A stretch of DNA of 64,000 bases from Ohtaekwangia sp. (GTDB lineage: Bacteria > Bacteroidota > Bacteroidia > Cytophagales > Cyclobacteriaceae), in assembly GCA_021155195.1 (NCBI GenBank), contig JAJNPV010000050.1:372001-436000 (forward strand), given 5' to 3'. Shown here piece after piece: positions 17,774-25,946 of this stretch. The notes under the pieces were generated by a model, which saw nothing but the letters and a program-made list of their open reading frames with translations, did not search any database and was not told the origin of the DNA. The stretch's first letter is position 1; each line of letters begins with the position of its first letter. The position numbers were made by a program, and so were the translations under genes.

Positions 17774-17798
17774 GGGTTCTAAAATTCAGAATGTTACT

Positions 17799-20027
17799 AT
17801 GCGCTCGTATCTACCAATAATCACTTTACTTCTATTCACTAGTCTTCCCATTTTGGCTCAACAAAAATGGCAGGGAAAATTTGAACAGTTAGATAACACA
17901 TTACCCACCCCCAACAGTTATCGCTCTGCATCAGGTGCACCCGGCACTAACTACTGGCAACAACGTGCCGATTATGACATTGATGTTGATCTTAATGAGG
18001 ACACTCAGGTAATTACCGGTAAGGAAACAATTACATACTACAACAATGCTCCTGAAGTGATGCGGTATGTGTGGTTGCAGTTGGATCAGAATAATCTTTC
18101 TAGCGGGAACATGACCGACAAAACCGAAACCAATCGGGTGCGCGATTCTATTCCAACAAAATATTTTCCATTAGCATCTGATACATATGGGTATGATGGT
18201 GGGTTTAAAATCAAATCGGTTAAAGATGCGGCAAGCGGAAAAGATCTTCCCTATATCATAAACTTTACGATGATGCGTGTTGATTTGCCGGCAACTTTAA
18301 AAACAGGCGAGAAATATAGTTTTAAAATAGAGTGGAGTTATGTAGAAAAAGACCGCATGAAGTTTGGAGAACGTGGAGGTTATGAGTTCTTCCCTGAAGA
18401 TGGCAATGCACTTTATACAATCGCTCAATGGTTTCCACGCATGTGTGTGTTTGATGATTATGAAGGCTGGCAGAACAAACAGTTTTTAGGACAAGGCGAG
18501 TTTGCTTTAGTGTTTGGAAATTATCGCGTGCGTATCACGGTTCCTTCCGATCATATTGTTGGGGCAAGTGGCATGCTTCAAAATCCAAAAGATGTTTTAA
18601 CTAAGCAACAAATTGAGCGCTTTGAAAAAGCAAAACAAACTTTTGATGCTCCTGTGTTCATAGTAACGGAAGAGGAAGCAAAGAAAGCAGAGAAGTCACG
18701 GTCGAAGAAAAAGAGTACCTGGGATTTTTATGCAGAAAATGTGCGCGACTTTGCGTTTGCTACTTCGCGTAAATTTATTTGGGATGCCATGGCTGTTAAA
18801 GTAGGAGATAAAACTCCGCTGGCTCAATCATTGTATTCTAAAGAAGGAAATCCACTATGGGCAAAGGAATCTACCAAGGCAATTAAAAATACGTTGGAAG
18901 TTTACTCTGAACGCACGTTTGATTATCCATATCCTACCGCCTACTCAGTGCACACTGCTAACCAAGGCATGGAATATCCTATGATTTGTTTTAATGGCGG
19001 ACGGCCAAAAGCTGATGGCACGTATTCGCAACGTACTTACGAAGGCATGGTGGGTGTAATCATTCACGAAGTAGGTCACAATTTTTTCCCAATGATCGTA
19101 AACTCGGACGAACGTCAATGGAGTTGGATGGACGAAGGACTTAATTCATTCCTTGAAAGAGAAACAAAACGCGAACGTTATCCGGATGTAAACATCAATT
19201 GGGGCTCGCCAAAAGGTATGGCCGGGTATATGCGTGGCGATAAAAATATGATGCGCCCCATCATGTGGCAGTCGGATAACATTCTTGGTGGTGATTTTGG
19301 CCCGAATGCATATGGTAAACCGGCAGCTGCACTTACACTGCTGCGTGAAACGGTAATGGAGCCTGAATTATTTGATAAAGCCTTTAAAGAATATGCACAA
19401 CGTTGGGCGTTTAAACATCCAAAGCCAGCAGATTTTTTCCGCACAATGGAAGACGCATCAGCTGTGGATTTAGATTGGTTTTGGCGCGGCTGGTTTTATA
19501 CAGTTGATAATGTGGATGTAGAACTGGATGAAGTGAAGTGGTTTAAAGTAAAAGCTGAAACTAAAGATCTTGAAAATAAAAGTGTTAAAACCAAAAGCGG
19601 AGATCTTGCAGGAGGCAGCAGTAAAGGCAAAACCACTGATTTCATTAACGGTGCTCAGGAATTCACCATGATCAATACACCCGACAATGCCTACGGAGAG
19701 TTTAAGAATAGGTTGAATGATGCAGACGTTCGTCAAAAGTTGGATGGAAAAAATCTTTACGAGGTCACGTTAAAAAATAATGGCGGCCTGGTAACGCCAG
19801 TTATTATTGAATGGACGTTTGCCGATGGAAGCAAAGAGATAGAAAAACTACCTGCAGAAATCTGGCGCTTGAATGAAAAAGAAATTAAAAAAGTGTTTGT
19901 AAAAGAAAAGGAAGTTACCCGGGTTGTAATTGATCCAACAGGCGAAACCGGAGAAGTGAATACAAGTGATAATGTTTTTCCTAAGAAACCTTCAGATAGC
20001 AAGTTTGACCAGTTGAAGAAGAATTGA
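17799..20027 (+). CDS. Exported M1-family metallopeptidase, tandem copy 3
   Basis: The 742-residue protein is the most diverged of the three paralogues. The ATG at 17799 was chosen because it begins a clean signal peptide (MRSYLPIITLLLFTSLPILAQ); a GTG at 17739 would precede the -7 element. The zinc site H423-E-V-G-H427 with E446 is intact and G-M-E-Y-P is kept. The active-site neighbourhood differs from copies 1 and 2 (NSDERQWSWMDEGLNSF, and LERETKRER just after). The C-terminal domain has a distinct sequence in its first half (TTDFINGAQEFTMINTPDN). The lysine tail is shortened to DQLKKN. A different substrate preference is plausible but not demonstrated. Confidence 0.9.
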   Translation: MRSYLPIITLLLFTSLPILAQQKWQGKFEQLDNTLPTPNSYRSASGAPGTNYWQQRADYDIDVDLNEDTQVITGKETITYYNNAPEVMRYVWLQLDQNNLSSGNMTDKTETNRVRDSIPTKYFPLASDTYGYDGGFKIKSVKDAASGKDLPYIINFTMMRVDLPATLKTGEKYSFKIEWSYVEKDRMKFGERGGYEFFPEDGNALYTIAQWFPRMCVFDDYEGWQNKQFLGQGEFALVFGNYRVRITVPSDHIVGASGMLQNPKDVLTKQQIERFEKAKQTFDAPVFIVTEEEAKKAEKSRSKKKSTWDFYAENVRDFAFATSRKFIWDAMAVKVGDKTPLAQSLYSKEGNPLWAKESTKAIKNTLEVYSERTFDYPYPTAYSVHTANQGMEYPMICFNGGRPKADGTYSQRTYEGMVGVIIHEVGHNFFPMIVNSDERQWSWMDEGLNSFLERETKRERYPDVNINWGSPKGMAGYMRGDKNMMRPIMWQSDNILGGDFGPNAYGKPAAALTLLRETVMEPELFDKAFKEYAQRWAFKHPKPADFFRTMEDASAVDLDWFWRGWFYTVDNVDVELDEVKWFKVKAETKDLENKSVKTKSGDLAGGSSKGKTTDFINGAQEFTMINTPDNAYGEFKNRLNDADVRQKLDGKNLYEVTLKNNGGLVTPVIIEWTFADGSKEIEKLPAEIWRLNEKEIKKVFVKEKEVTRVVIDPTGETGEVNTSDNVFPKKPSDSKFDQLKKN

Positions 20028-20047
20028 TTCACATTTTATCTGGCTTG

Positions 20048-20073
20048 CACAGAGGAGCGAATTGCTCTTTGTG
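20048..20073 (+). terminator. Weak hairpin terminator after M1 copy 3
   Basis: CACAGAGGAGC (20048-20058) pairs with GCTCTTTGTG (20064-20073) through a stem with one bulge and one G-U pair, around the loop GAATT. The tail TTTATAT is only moderately T-rich, so termination efficiency is uncertain. Confidence 0.4.
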
Positions 20074-20148
20074 TTTATATGCTTTCTGTCATCAAAGTAG
20101 CGTTAGTCATTTGAATGCGCTCACAAACATTCCCAGTATATTTGCAGC

Positions 20149-21351
20149 ATGTCTGATATTTTCACCTCCCCCAGTCGCATTATCGTAACCTGCGGCAAGC
20201 GTCATGCTGCCTATCTTGAAAAAGAAATTGTTGAATTGGGATTTACTCCCGTTCGCACATTTATGACAGGTGTGGAATTAAAAGGCACTGTCAATGATTG
20301 CATTGTTTTAAATCTCAATTTGCGATGTGCCAGCCAGGTACTTTACTCACTAAAAGAGTTAAAAGCGAATAGTCCAGAGGAAGTGTATGATCAACTGATT
20401 CACTATCCGTGGGAAAATTTCCTCACCAACGAAAGTTATTTTTCGATTACCAGTCATGCCAGTCACTTTACTGTAAACAACGAGTTGTTTGTAAACATGA
20501 AAGTGAAAGATGCCATTGCCGACCGCATGCGCAGAGAAACCATGCGCAGACCCGACTCAGGCTCTGCTCGTGATGGGGCTGTCTTTCATTTGTTCTGGAA
20601 AGATGAAAACGCAGAAATTTTTCTGGACACATCAGGTGAAACCGTTGCCAAACATGGCTACAGAAAAATTCCCGGTAAGGCGCCTATGCTTGAATCGCTT
20701 ACTGCGGCTTCATTGATGGCTACCAAGTGGGATCGAAAATCTCCGTTTATTAATCCCATGTGTGGATCTTCTACCATTGCAATTGAAGCTGCTTTACTGG
20801 CTACCAACCGCAAACCCGGTTTGCTTCGGGATAATTATTCATTCATGCATGTGACGGGTTATAGTCCTTCCTTCTTTAGCGAGCAAAAGGAAAAACTGAA
20901 AACACAGATCAAAGAAGTTCCGAATCTAAAAATTATTGCCACCGACATTAGTGAAGATGCCATCAAAATTTCGAAAGTAAATGCTGAGCTGGCAGGTGTT
21001 AATCACCTGATTGAATTTGCTGTGTGTGATTTTGAATCAACAAAAATTCCGGAAACAGCCGGTGTAATTTATTTTAATCCTGAATACGGAGAACGCTTAG
21101 GTGACATCACCGAACTCGAAACAACGTATGCGCGCATGGGTGATTTCATGAAGAAGAAATGCCAGGGTTATTTGGGCTACATCTTTACAGGAAATTTAGA
21201 CCTTGCTAAAAAAATTGGATTAAAGGCCAGCCAGAGAATTGAATTTTACACGGCCAAAATTGATTGCCGGTTATTAGAATATGAGTTGTATGGAGGGAGC
21301 CGGAGAGAACCAAAATCAGATTTACAAAACTTGCCGAAAGCAAACACTTAA
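20149..21351 (+). CDS. THUMP-type class I rRNA methyltransferase (RlmL/TrmN-like)
   Basis: The 400-residue protein has an N-terminal THUMP-like RNA-binding region (about 1-160) and a Rossmann methyltransferase domain (about 165-375). This is the layout of enzymes making N2-methylguanosine in 23S rRNA or tRNA. The SAM loop reads N202-P-M-C-G-S-S-T, where relatives usually have D-P-x-C-G-S-G-T. The catalytic motif reads N310-P-E-Y-G-E-R, where relatives have N-P-P-Y-G-E-R. Both changes fall on motifs that normally matter. The protein is otherwise full length and well conserved. It is followed 10 bases later by the glycerophosphodiesterase gene. A TATATTTG element ends four bases before its ATG. 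Confidence 0.82.
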   Translation: MSDIFTSPSRIIVTCGKRHAAYLEKEIVELGFTPVRTFMTGVELKGTVNDCIVLNLNLRCASQVLYSLKELKANSPEEVYDQLIHYPWENFLTNESYFSITSHASHFTVNNELFVNMKVKDAIADRMRRETMRRPDSGSARDGAVFHLFWKDENAEIFLDTSGETVAKHGYRKIPGKAPMLESLTAASLMATKWDRKSPFINPMCGSSTIAIEAALLATNRKPGLLRDNYSFMHVTGYSPSFFSEQKEKLKTQIKEVPNLKIIATDISEDAIKISKVNAELAGVNHLIEFAVCDFESTKIPETAGVIYFNPEYGERLGDITELETTYARMGDFMKKKCQGYLGYIFTGNLDLAKKIGLKASQRIEFYTAKIDCRLLEYELYGGSRREPKSDLQNLPKANT

Positions 21352-21361
21352 ATCGACAAGT

Positions 21362-22117
21362 ATGAAAAAAATGTCAATACTATTGTTAAGCCTATGCCTA
21401 AGCACTATGAGCATAAGTCAAACTAAAGTTATAGCGCATCGCGGTGCATGGAAAAACAGTGGCGTACCAGAAAATTCCATTGCTGCTCTTAAACATGCAA
21501 TTGACCTTATTTGCTACGGCAGCGAGTTTGATGTGCATCTGTCAGCAGATTCTATACCCTTCGTCCTTCACGATCATTCCATTCAAGGAACTCATATTGA
21601 GAAAACTTCCTCTATCGAACTTAATAAAATTAAATTGTCCAATGGCGAATCGTTGCCAACTCTTGAGGCTTATCTCAATGCAGGGAAGAATCAAACAAAA
21701 ACCAGATTAATTCTTGAAATTAAAAGCTCAAGCATCAGCAAAGAACGTTCGTTAAATCTTGCTAGAACTTGCGTATTGATGGTAGAAAAAACCGGGGTGG
21801 CATCCATCACAGATTACATTGCCTTTGATTTTGATGTGTGTTTAAAAGTAAAGGAGCTGAATCCAAAAGCAATTGTTACCTACTTGAATGGAGACAAATC
21901 ACCCGAGGAGCTGGCTGCTGCTGGCTTAGATGGATTTGATTATCATTTTCGAGTTCTCAAAAATAAAGAACATTGGTTGGAGGAGGCTCACAAAAGAAAT
22001 CTAACAACCAACGCCTGGACCGTGAATGATGAGGAGACGATGCGCTGGTTGATTGATCGAAAGGTGAATTACATCACGACCAACGAGCCTGAAAAACTAC
22101 TTGAATTATTGAAGTGA
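21362..22117 (+). CDS. Exported glycerophosphodiester phosphodiesterase
   Basis: The 251-residue protein belongs to the GDPD TIM-barrel family, which hydrolyses glycerophosphodiesters to glycerol 3-phosphate and an alcohol. The catalytic and metal residues are visible. H-R-G (AHRGAWKNS) is followed by P-E-N-S. E-F-D-V-H (in GSEFDVHL) supplies the metal ligands, and the second histidine is in L-H-D-H. I chose the ATG at 21362 because it starts a signal peptide (MKKMSILLLSLCLSTMSIS) and avoids a 70-base overlap with the methyltransferase gene. It should act in the periplasm. With an intergenic gap of only 10 bases, it is probably transcribed with the methyltransferase. Confidence 0.9.
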   Translation: MKKMSILLLSLCLSTMSISQTKVIAHRGAWKNSGVPENSIAALKHAIDLICYGSEFDVHLSADSIPFVLHDHSIQGTHIEKTSSIELNKIKLSNGESLPTLEAYLNAGKNQTKTRLILEIKSSSISKERSLNLARTCVLMVEKTGVASITDYIAFDFDVCLKVKELNPKAIVTYLNGDKSPEELAAAGLDGFDYHFRVLKNKEHWLEEAHKRNLTTNAWTVNDEETMRWLIDRKVNYITTNEPEKLLELLK

Positions 22118-22132
22118 TTCGCTTTTAGGGCT

Positions 22133-23344
22133 TCATTGGATTCTCGAACATAACCCCAAATATTTTTTTTTCTCAGAGGAGAATCCGATCAGGTATTTAT
22201 CCCCCCCATCTCGTACGTTAAGCTTCTTCTTTAATTCCTCTGGTCGTAACGGATAGTTTCGGGTGAGTACATTAACCTGTTTGGTGGGTAACAAATTATG
22301 AAGTTCCTTTTTATCAGGGTTAAGATTTTCAACGCGAAAAATTCGACCTGGAAAATCCGTTATTAATTGTAATGATGTGTAAAGGTGCGTGTTCACGCTA
22401 AGTTTATTGAGTTGATAACGTTCTCCTACCAACTTAAAGGCTCCCGCTTTCATAATGGAGGCGTTTGGTTCGTATAGATATTCTAAAGGCTCATCCCATT
22501 TCGAGGCCGCTTCTTGTTCTTCCTCTATCGAGAAAATAAAACTACTTCGAACAGTTCCCGAATAAGTAAGATCAACCACTTCAATTTGAACAGTTCCCGA
22601 ATAATTCTTTCCGGCAAGAAAAAGAAGTTCTTTACATTCATTCTCAACAGAAACCACAAATACAATTTTTACAAATTCCAGTTCGCGCAAGCCCTGTTGA
22701 ATATCCAGTAGTGGCGAAGCTTTCATTAATAAAAAAATACCTTTTTTAAAGATGATGCTCTGAAGTGCTGTAATATCTGGTGAACAATCGGCTAATCGAA
22801 AAACTTTATGCGATTGTTGATCCCTGCGGCTAGGGTCGATATAAACCAGATCAAATGTTTCGGAACTATTTTCTATAAACTGTTCAGCCGTGTCATTGTG
22901 GTGTTTAATTGAAATGGCTCCCAAGGTTTTGTGATTGTGTTTGGCTATCTCTAATAATTCCTTATTTGCTTCAACATGATGAGCACTTTCAAATACCTTA
23001 GATAAAAAATAACTATCAACACCTAACCCTCCCGTTACATCCGCAGCGACTAACCGATTTGGAATTAGTTCTTTTAAAAATGTCGCCTTAAAACTTGCTG
23101 TGGCTTCTGACGAACATTGTTCCAAATTGATTGTTGGAGGGTAAACAATTCCCGTTGTTCTATACCATGTAGGGAGTTTAGTTTTAGCGGTTTTACGTCC
23201 ACTCAATTGCGAGGCGATAACGGAAGATGGAAGACCAAGAATTTCCTTTTGCTTTAAGACTATGACACGTTCATCATCATGCTCGTGTTCAATCAGGTAT
23301 TCCTGAACAGAAGATTGAACAAATAATGAGAGGAACTTAATCAT
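22133..23344 (-). CDS. THUMP-like class I SAM methyltransferase (PG_1098 type)
   Basis: The 403-residue protein resembles the Bacteroidota proteins represented by Porphyromonas PG_1098. A helical N-terminal region (1-95) is followed by a Rossmann methyltransferase core with the SAM loop D-V-T-G-G-L-G-V-D (residues near 99-107). A D-P-S-R-R motif lies in the catalytic position (VYIDPSRRDQQ), as in RNA-cap-type guanine-N2 methyltransferases. The C-terminal third is a ferredoxin-like THUMP-like domain. The likely substrate is an RNA, not yet defined for this family. It is the last gene of the same-strand series that starts with the metal-efflux genes, 22 bases after the LAB_N gene. Confidence 0.8.
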   Translation of the reverse strand: MIKFLSLFVQSSVQEYLIEHEHDDERVIVLKQKEILGLPSSVIASQLSGRKTAKTKLPTWYRTTGIVYPPTINLEQCSSEATASFKATFLKELIPNRLVAADVTGGLGVDSYFLSKVFESAHHVEANKELLEIAKHNHKTLGAISIKHHNDTAEQFIENSSETFDLVYIDPSRRDQQSHKVFRLADCSPDITALQSIIFKKGIFLLMKASPLLDIQQGLRELEFVKIVFVVSVENECKELLFLAGKNYSGTVQIEVVDLTYSGTVRSSFIFSIEEEQEAASKWDEPLEYLYEPNASIMKAGAFKLVGERYQLNKLSVNTHLYTSLQLITDFPGRIFRVENLNPDKKELHNLLPTKQVNVLTRNYPLRPEELKKKLNVRDGGDKYLIGFSSEKKKYLGLCSRIQ

Positions 23345-23366
23345 GATGTAAGATACTAGGACTTGA

Positions 23367-24020
23367 TTAAGCTGGTTGTCTCTTTTTCAATGACAAACAA
23401 ATATTTCGCAAGTACGCACAAAAACCCATCGATTGAGCTACTAACAATACGGGGTCAAGTCGATTAAAACCATAAAACACAACCATTACCGAAGCCACCG
23501 CACTGATTATCCAAAAGCCCAATGGCAATAATGATTCCTTAACCTTTTCAGAAAAATACCATTGATATACGTACCTGAAATTAAGCAAAAGTTGACCGAT
23601 ACTTCCGATAAGTATAACTGAATCGGTAAAGTCTAGTTTATTGGAAATGTCCTGAAAAGATTGAGGGTACCAGAAGAAAAGTATGAATAATAAAACGAAT
23701 GGAAGTGGTGTGATGAGAGTTCGTCCAAAAAAAGGAATTTGTTTCCAGAATTTTTTTAGCTGAAGATTCCGGATGTAGATATAAAATGAAAGGGTTTGTC
23801 CGAAAAGAATAACCGCATCTTGCCTGAGTACACCATAAATCAAAAACAGAAACGAGCCGCATAAACTAAAAACCCAAAACAAAGTTGGCGAAACTACACG
23901 TCCTTGCCGCTCTGATTGAATCCATTGCACTAAAATACGCGCTCCAAAAAGGGATTGAGCAAAAAAGCCCAGTCCATAAATCAGGTAATCATATCGTGTG
24001 AGATTTGAGAAAAAGTTCAA
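23367..24020 (-). CDS. Double LAB_N-domain membrane protein
   Basis: The 217-residue integral membrane protein has about seven helices and is made of two copies of the lipid-A-disaccharide-synthase N-terminal (LAB_N) domain. The repeats can be aligned directly. G-A-R-I-L-V-Q-W-I-Q-S-E-R (near 25-37) corresponds to F-R-Y-V-Y-Q-W-Y-F-S-E-K in the second half. L-F-W plus Y-G plus R-Q-D-A-V corresponds to G-F-W plus Y-G plus R-L-D-P-V. Both repeats end in (Y/L)-(I/L)-R-N. The family is linked to lipid A or glycolipid handling, often beside glycosyltransferases. Here its neighbours are a PAP2 phosphatase (27 bases upstream) and a methyltransferase. A lipid flipping or modification role is inferred. 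Confidence 0.85.
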   Translation of the reverse strand: MNFFSNLTRYDYLIYGLGFFAQSLFGARILVQWIQSERQGRVVSPTLFWVFSLCGSFLFLIYGVLRQDAVILFGQTLSFYIYIRNLQLKKFWKQIPFFGRTLITPLPFVLLFILFFWYPQSFQDISNKLDFTDSVILIGSIGQLLLNFRYVYQWYFSEKVKESLLPLGFWIISAVASVMVVFYGFNRLDPVLLVAQSMGFCAYLRNICLSLKKRQPA

Positions 24021-24047
24021 TGGAAGCTAAATAGATGCGCAAGATAG

Positions 24048-24767
24048 TTAAAGAGCCAGGCTTAGATAAATTCCATACGCTCCCTGATTATATGTTGGGA
24101 GTCCGGTCAGTTTGATTTTTCTTTTACTCCACTTATACGTATGTGTTGCATACACTAATTCCGTAGAAAGGATTCCTACTCCGGCTCCAACAAAAACATC
24201 TGACAGCCAATGGCGATTACCAAGCACCCTCATACAGCCAACCGTTGTAGCCGCCCCATAAGCGCCAATACTATACCAAACACTTTTATGTCCATATTCT
24301 TTGTGTAAAAAAGTGGCTGCAACAAAAGCCTGCGCGGTATGGCCGGAAGGAAAGGAGTTGTAGGTTGAGCTATCAGGCCTTTGAATATTTGTAGTTTGCT
24401 TTAACGTGTAGACGATCGCGCTCATCAATAGCTCAGATTTAACTAACAGAATGGTTTCCTCAACAATCGTGTTCTTACCTTTTACCCCCAACGCATTTAA
24501 GCCAAAGACCGCAGCCGCAGGAGTATATTGAAGGTAATCATCAATATGCCTATTAAAGAAGATGGCATTTTCATTTCTCTCCTCAAGAATATGAGTTCGG
24601 CTTATAAACTCATCCTCGTCAATTACCAGCAGGCCTGTCGTTATCAATGAAGCGGGGGCAATCATACTTTTCCACCTGAGTGGTTTATTGGAGAGCGAAT
24701 CCATAGGCTGTGCTTCGAGGTAGGCCGTAAAAATTAATCCGATCAGTAATGAATAAAGTACCTTCAT
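24048..24767 (-). CDS. PAP2-family membrane phosphatase
   Basis: The 239-residue protein begins with a signal-type segment and has several membrane helices. The three PAP2 signature motifs are present: K-x6-R-P (KQTTNIQRP), P-S-G-H (SFPSGHTAQ) and R-x5-H-x3-D (RVLGNRHWLSD). The histidines of motifs 2 and 3 form the phosphohistidine/acid-base pair. Such enzymes dephosphorylate phosphatidic acid, undecaprenyl pyrophosphate, phosphatidylglycerophosphate or lipid A on the periplasmic face. The gene is 11 bases downstream of the RND adaptor gene and 27 bases before the LAB_N gene, so it probably belongs to the efflux operon transcript. The exact lipid cannot be told. Confidence 0.88.
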   Translation of the reverse strand: MKVLYSLLIGLIFTAYLEAQPMDSLSNKPLRWKSMIAPASLITTGLLVIDEDEFISRTHILEERNENAIFFNRHIDDYLQYTPAAAVFGLNALGVKGKNTIVEETILLVKSELLMSAIVYTLKQTTNIQRPDSSTYNSFPSGHTAQAFVAATFLHKEYGHKSVWYSIGAYGAATTVGCMRVLGNRHWLSDVFVGAGVGILSTELVYATHTYKWSKRKIKLTGLPTYNQGAYGIYLSLAL

Positions 24768-24778
24768 TAGTAATTCAA

Positions 24779-25924
24779 CTATTCCTCTTCAGTATTCTTT
24801 AATTGACTAATGAGCGTATACGTTCCTTGTATAACAATAGACGCGGAAACATCAAACCCTTCAGGCAACATGACTTCTGTAAACCCAGCATCCGTAACAC
24901 CTGCTTTAATCTCAACGAGCTCAAACGTGTTTTTTGCTTTCAGAACAAACAGGTAATCTTTACCATCAAAATTTACTATGGCATCGCTTTTAACTGCAAG
25001 CACCGGCTTATCTCCCACTTCAATAACTCCACTAAAGTACATTCCTGGTATTAAAGAAGAATCCTCTTCTTCTAAATGACAATGAACACGCACGGTCCGT
25101 TCCGCGGAAATCTCTTTTCCAATTAAATAAACATCGGCAATTCGTTCCACGCTTTCATTCACAAGGGTAAATCTCATATGCTGGCCGATTTTTAATTTGG
25201 TGATGTCCTTTTCAAACACCTGAACCTCGGCATGCAAATGATCTGTATCAACAATTTTAAACATAACATCAGTCGGGCTTACATACATACCCAGATTCAC
25301 ATTCACCTGACTCACATAGCCACTAATAGGAGAGGTGATCGAAATAGTCTGCTTGATTGTGCCACTTTCAAGTGCCGAAGGTGTAATGTTAATCATGGCA
25401 AGCCGTGCCTTCAGTCCTTCCGCTTTTACTTTTGTGCGGTTGAAGTTTGACTTTGCCTGTTGAAGTGTTTTAGTTGAATTTACATTCTCTGCCGCTAACT
25501 CCTGCTGTCGTTTATAGTCGAGCTCTAATAACTCCAATTGATCTTTTGCATCTAAATAATCTTGCTGCAGTTGAATGTAATCCGGGTGCTCCATCAGTGC
25601 CAACACCTGACCTTTCTTAATTTTCATTCCTTGCAGCAGTTCGGTTTGTTTTACAAATCCGCCAAGGGGCGCACTAATAGTAACTAAGTTTTGTGGTGGC
25701 ACATCAAGCACGCCATTTACTTTTACCGTTGCCCCAAGTGTGTGTTTTTCAATTTTGCCAACCTCAAGGTTCAGTTTTTTTACAAGATCATCCGTAAGGA
25801 CAAGTTCGTTGCTGCTTTCTGTTTCATCCACAGAGGAGGGCACATCATTCAAATCAGATTTTGAATCCGAACAGGCTGATAAGCCAAGTGCGATAAGAAA
25901 TATATAATATGTGGTGCGATTCAT
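24779..25924 (-). CDS. RND efflux periplasmic adaptor lipoprotein (CzcB/CusB type)
   Basis: The 381-residue membrane-fusion protein starts at the ATG at 25924, which gives a lipoprotein signal with lipobox L-S-A-C18. It is therefore probably anchored in the inner membrane. It shows the usual order: biotinyl-lipoyl half-motif (ISAPLGGFV near 80), a long alpha-helical hairpin (about 110-165), the second lipoyl half (ITSPISGYVSQV), a beta-barrel and a membrane-proximal domain. It bridges the inner-membrane pump and the TolC-type channel encoded just upstream. I see no N-terminal methionine- or histidine-rich metal chaperone segment. It follows the TolC gene by 22 bases. Confidence 0.9.
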   Translation of the reverse strand: MNRTTYYIFLIALGLSACSDSKSDLNDVPSSVDETESSNELVLTDDLVKKLNLEVGKIEKHTLGATVKVNGVLDVPPQNLVTISAPLGGFVKQTELLQGMKIKKGQVLALMEHPDYIQLQQDYLDAKDQLELLELDYKRQQELAAENVNSTKTLQQAKSNFNRTKVKAEGLKARLAMINITPSALESGTIKQTISITSPISGYVSQVNVNLGMYVSPTDVMFKIVDTDHLHAEVQVFEKDITKLKIGQHMRFTLVNESVERIADVYLIGKEISAERTVRVHCHLEEEDSSLIPGMYFSGVIEVGDKPVLAVKSDAIVNFDGKDYLFVLKAKNTFELVEIKAGVTDAGFTEVMLPEGFDVSASIVIQGTYTLISQLKNTEEE

Positions 25925-25946
25925 TTTTCTAGTGTTTAAATTCTCG

